Assembly: GCA_023257035.1 (NCBI GenBank)
Contig: JALRDI010000173.1
Location: forward strand, 1-5,105
Direction: 5' to 3'
Origin: Ilumatobacteraceae bacterium
Lineage (GTDB): Bacteria; Actinomycetota; Acidimicrobiia; Acidimicrobiales; Ilumatobacteraceae
DNA: 5,105 nt
Position numbers and translations under genes: made by a program. This document shows positions 5,036-5,105 of the stretch, piece after piece. Numbering within the stretch: position 1 is the stretch's first letter; each line of letters starts with the position of its first letter. The notes beneath the pieces are model-generated. The model had not been told where the DNA came from. It searched no databases and was given only the letters and a program-made list of their open reading frames with translations.

Positions 5036-5105
5036 TCAGCGCTTCTTGGAACCCTTCGTAGCAGCTGAGCACACCGTTTCGGTGATGAGCTGCGCAACGG
5101 TGTAC
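5036..5105 (-). CDS. 3' end of an unidentified minus-strand gene
   Basis: On the minus strand the frame entering from the right edge reads YTVAQLITETVCSAATKGS and ends in KKR before a TGA (5038-5036). Third codon positions are mostly G or C, as in the neighbouring genes, and a strong terminator follows 32 bases after the stop, which supports it as the true frame. A second frame is also open here but runs through the terminator stem and is less likely. With 22 residues visible, a soluble helical C-terminus with a basic end is all that can be said; I do not recognise the family. Confidence 0.5.
   Translation of the reverse strand, partial: YTVAQLITETVCSAATKGSKKR

Noticed and set aside
5033..5103. 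Inverted repeats TGCTCAGC/GCTGAGCA (5033-5040, 5064-5071), CACCG-TTT-CGGTG (5072-5084) and ACACCGTT/AACGGTGT (5071-5078, 5096-5103)
   Set aside because: They lie in what appears to be coding sequence at the edge of the window, have no T run, and overlap each other in ways that exclude a single structure. Chance or codon effects are enough to explain them.
1..5105. Mobile element, CRISPR array, defence system or RNA gene
   Set aside because: No transposase or integrase motifs, no direct-repeat array, no tRNA-like cloverleaf and no unexplained gap over 300 bases were found; most of the window is ordinary coding sequence.

Overview
The window looks like chromosomal DNA from a mid-GC actinobacterium (mid-50s % GC by eye), most likely a member of the Acidimicrobiia or a relative. 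The reasons are the GlnR-type OmpR regulator, the GlnA2-like glutamine synthetase, the lack of Shine-Dalgarno sequences before two genes that instead carry a -10-like hexamer ending 6 nt before the ATG, and a membrane-anchored COG3743-type helix-hairpin-helix protein beside an OmpA-like domain. The taxonomic assignment is inference. I see no mobile element, CRISPR array, tRNA, rRNA or tandem repeat.

Left half, plus strand: the 3' end of an OmpA-like peptidoglycan-binding protein (2-136); a membrane-anchored coiled-coil/helix-hairpin-helix protein (180-869); a RidA-family enamine/imine deaminase (904-1254); a 51-residue single-pass membrane protein (1307-1462); and an amidohydrolase of the 8-oxoguanine deaminase / hydroxydechloroatrazine hydrolase group (1536-2897). 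The first three are closely spaced and may be co-transcribed. The small membrane protein and the amidohydrolase each look as if they start from their own leaderless promoter, with a weak terminator-like hairpin between them.

Right half, minus strand: a GSI-alpha (GlnA2-like) glutamine synthetase (3594-4931) whose stop codon overlaps the GTG start of a GlnR-like regulator (2899-3597) in the tetranucleotide GTGA. This two-gene unit ends one base away from the convergent amidohydrolase gene. Upstream of glnA are a strong intrinsic terminator (4963-5006) and the 3' end of another minus-strand gene (5036-5105) that I cannot identify.

Several of the genes concern nitrogen: the RidA homologue and the purine-type deaminase release ammonia, glutamine synthetase assimilates it or glutamylates amines, and the GlnR-type regulator is the family that controls nitrogen genes in actinobacteria. 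I do not see a novel defence or mobile system. The best leads are the coupled glnA-glnR pair, the altered receiver pocket of the regulator, a Glu-to-Asp change at a metal-ligand position in the synthetase, the two leaderless promoters, and the short membrane protein.
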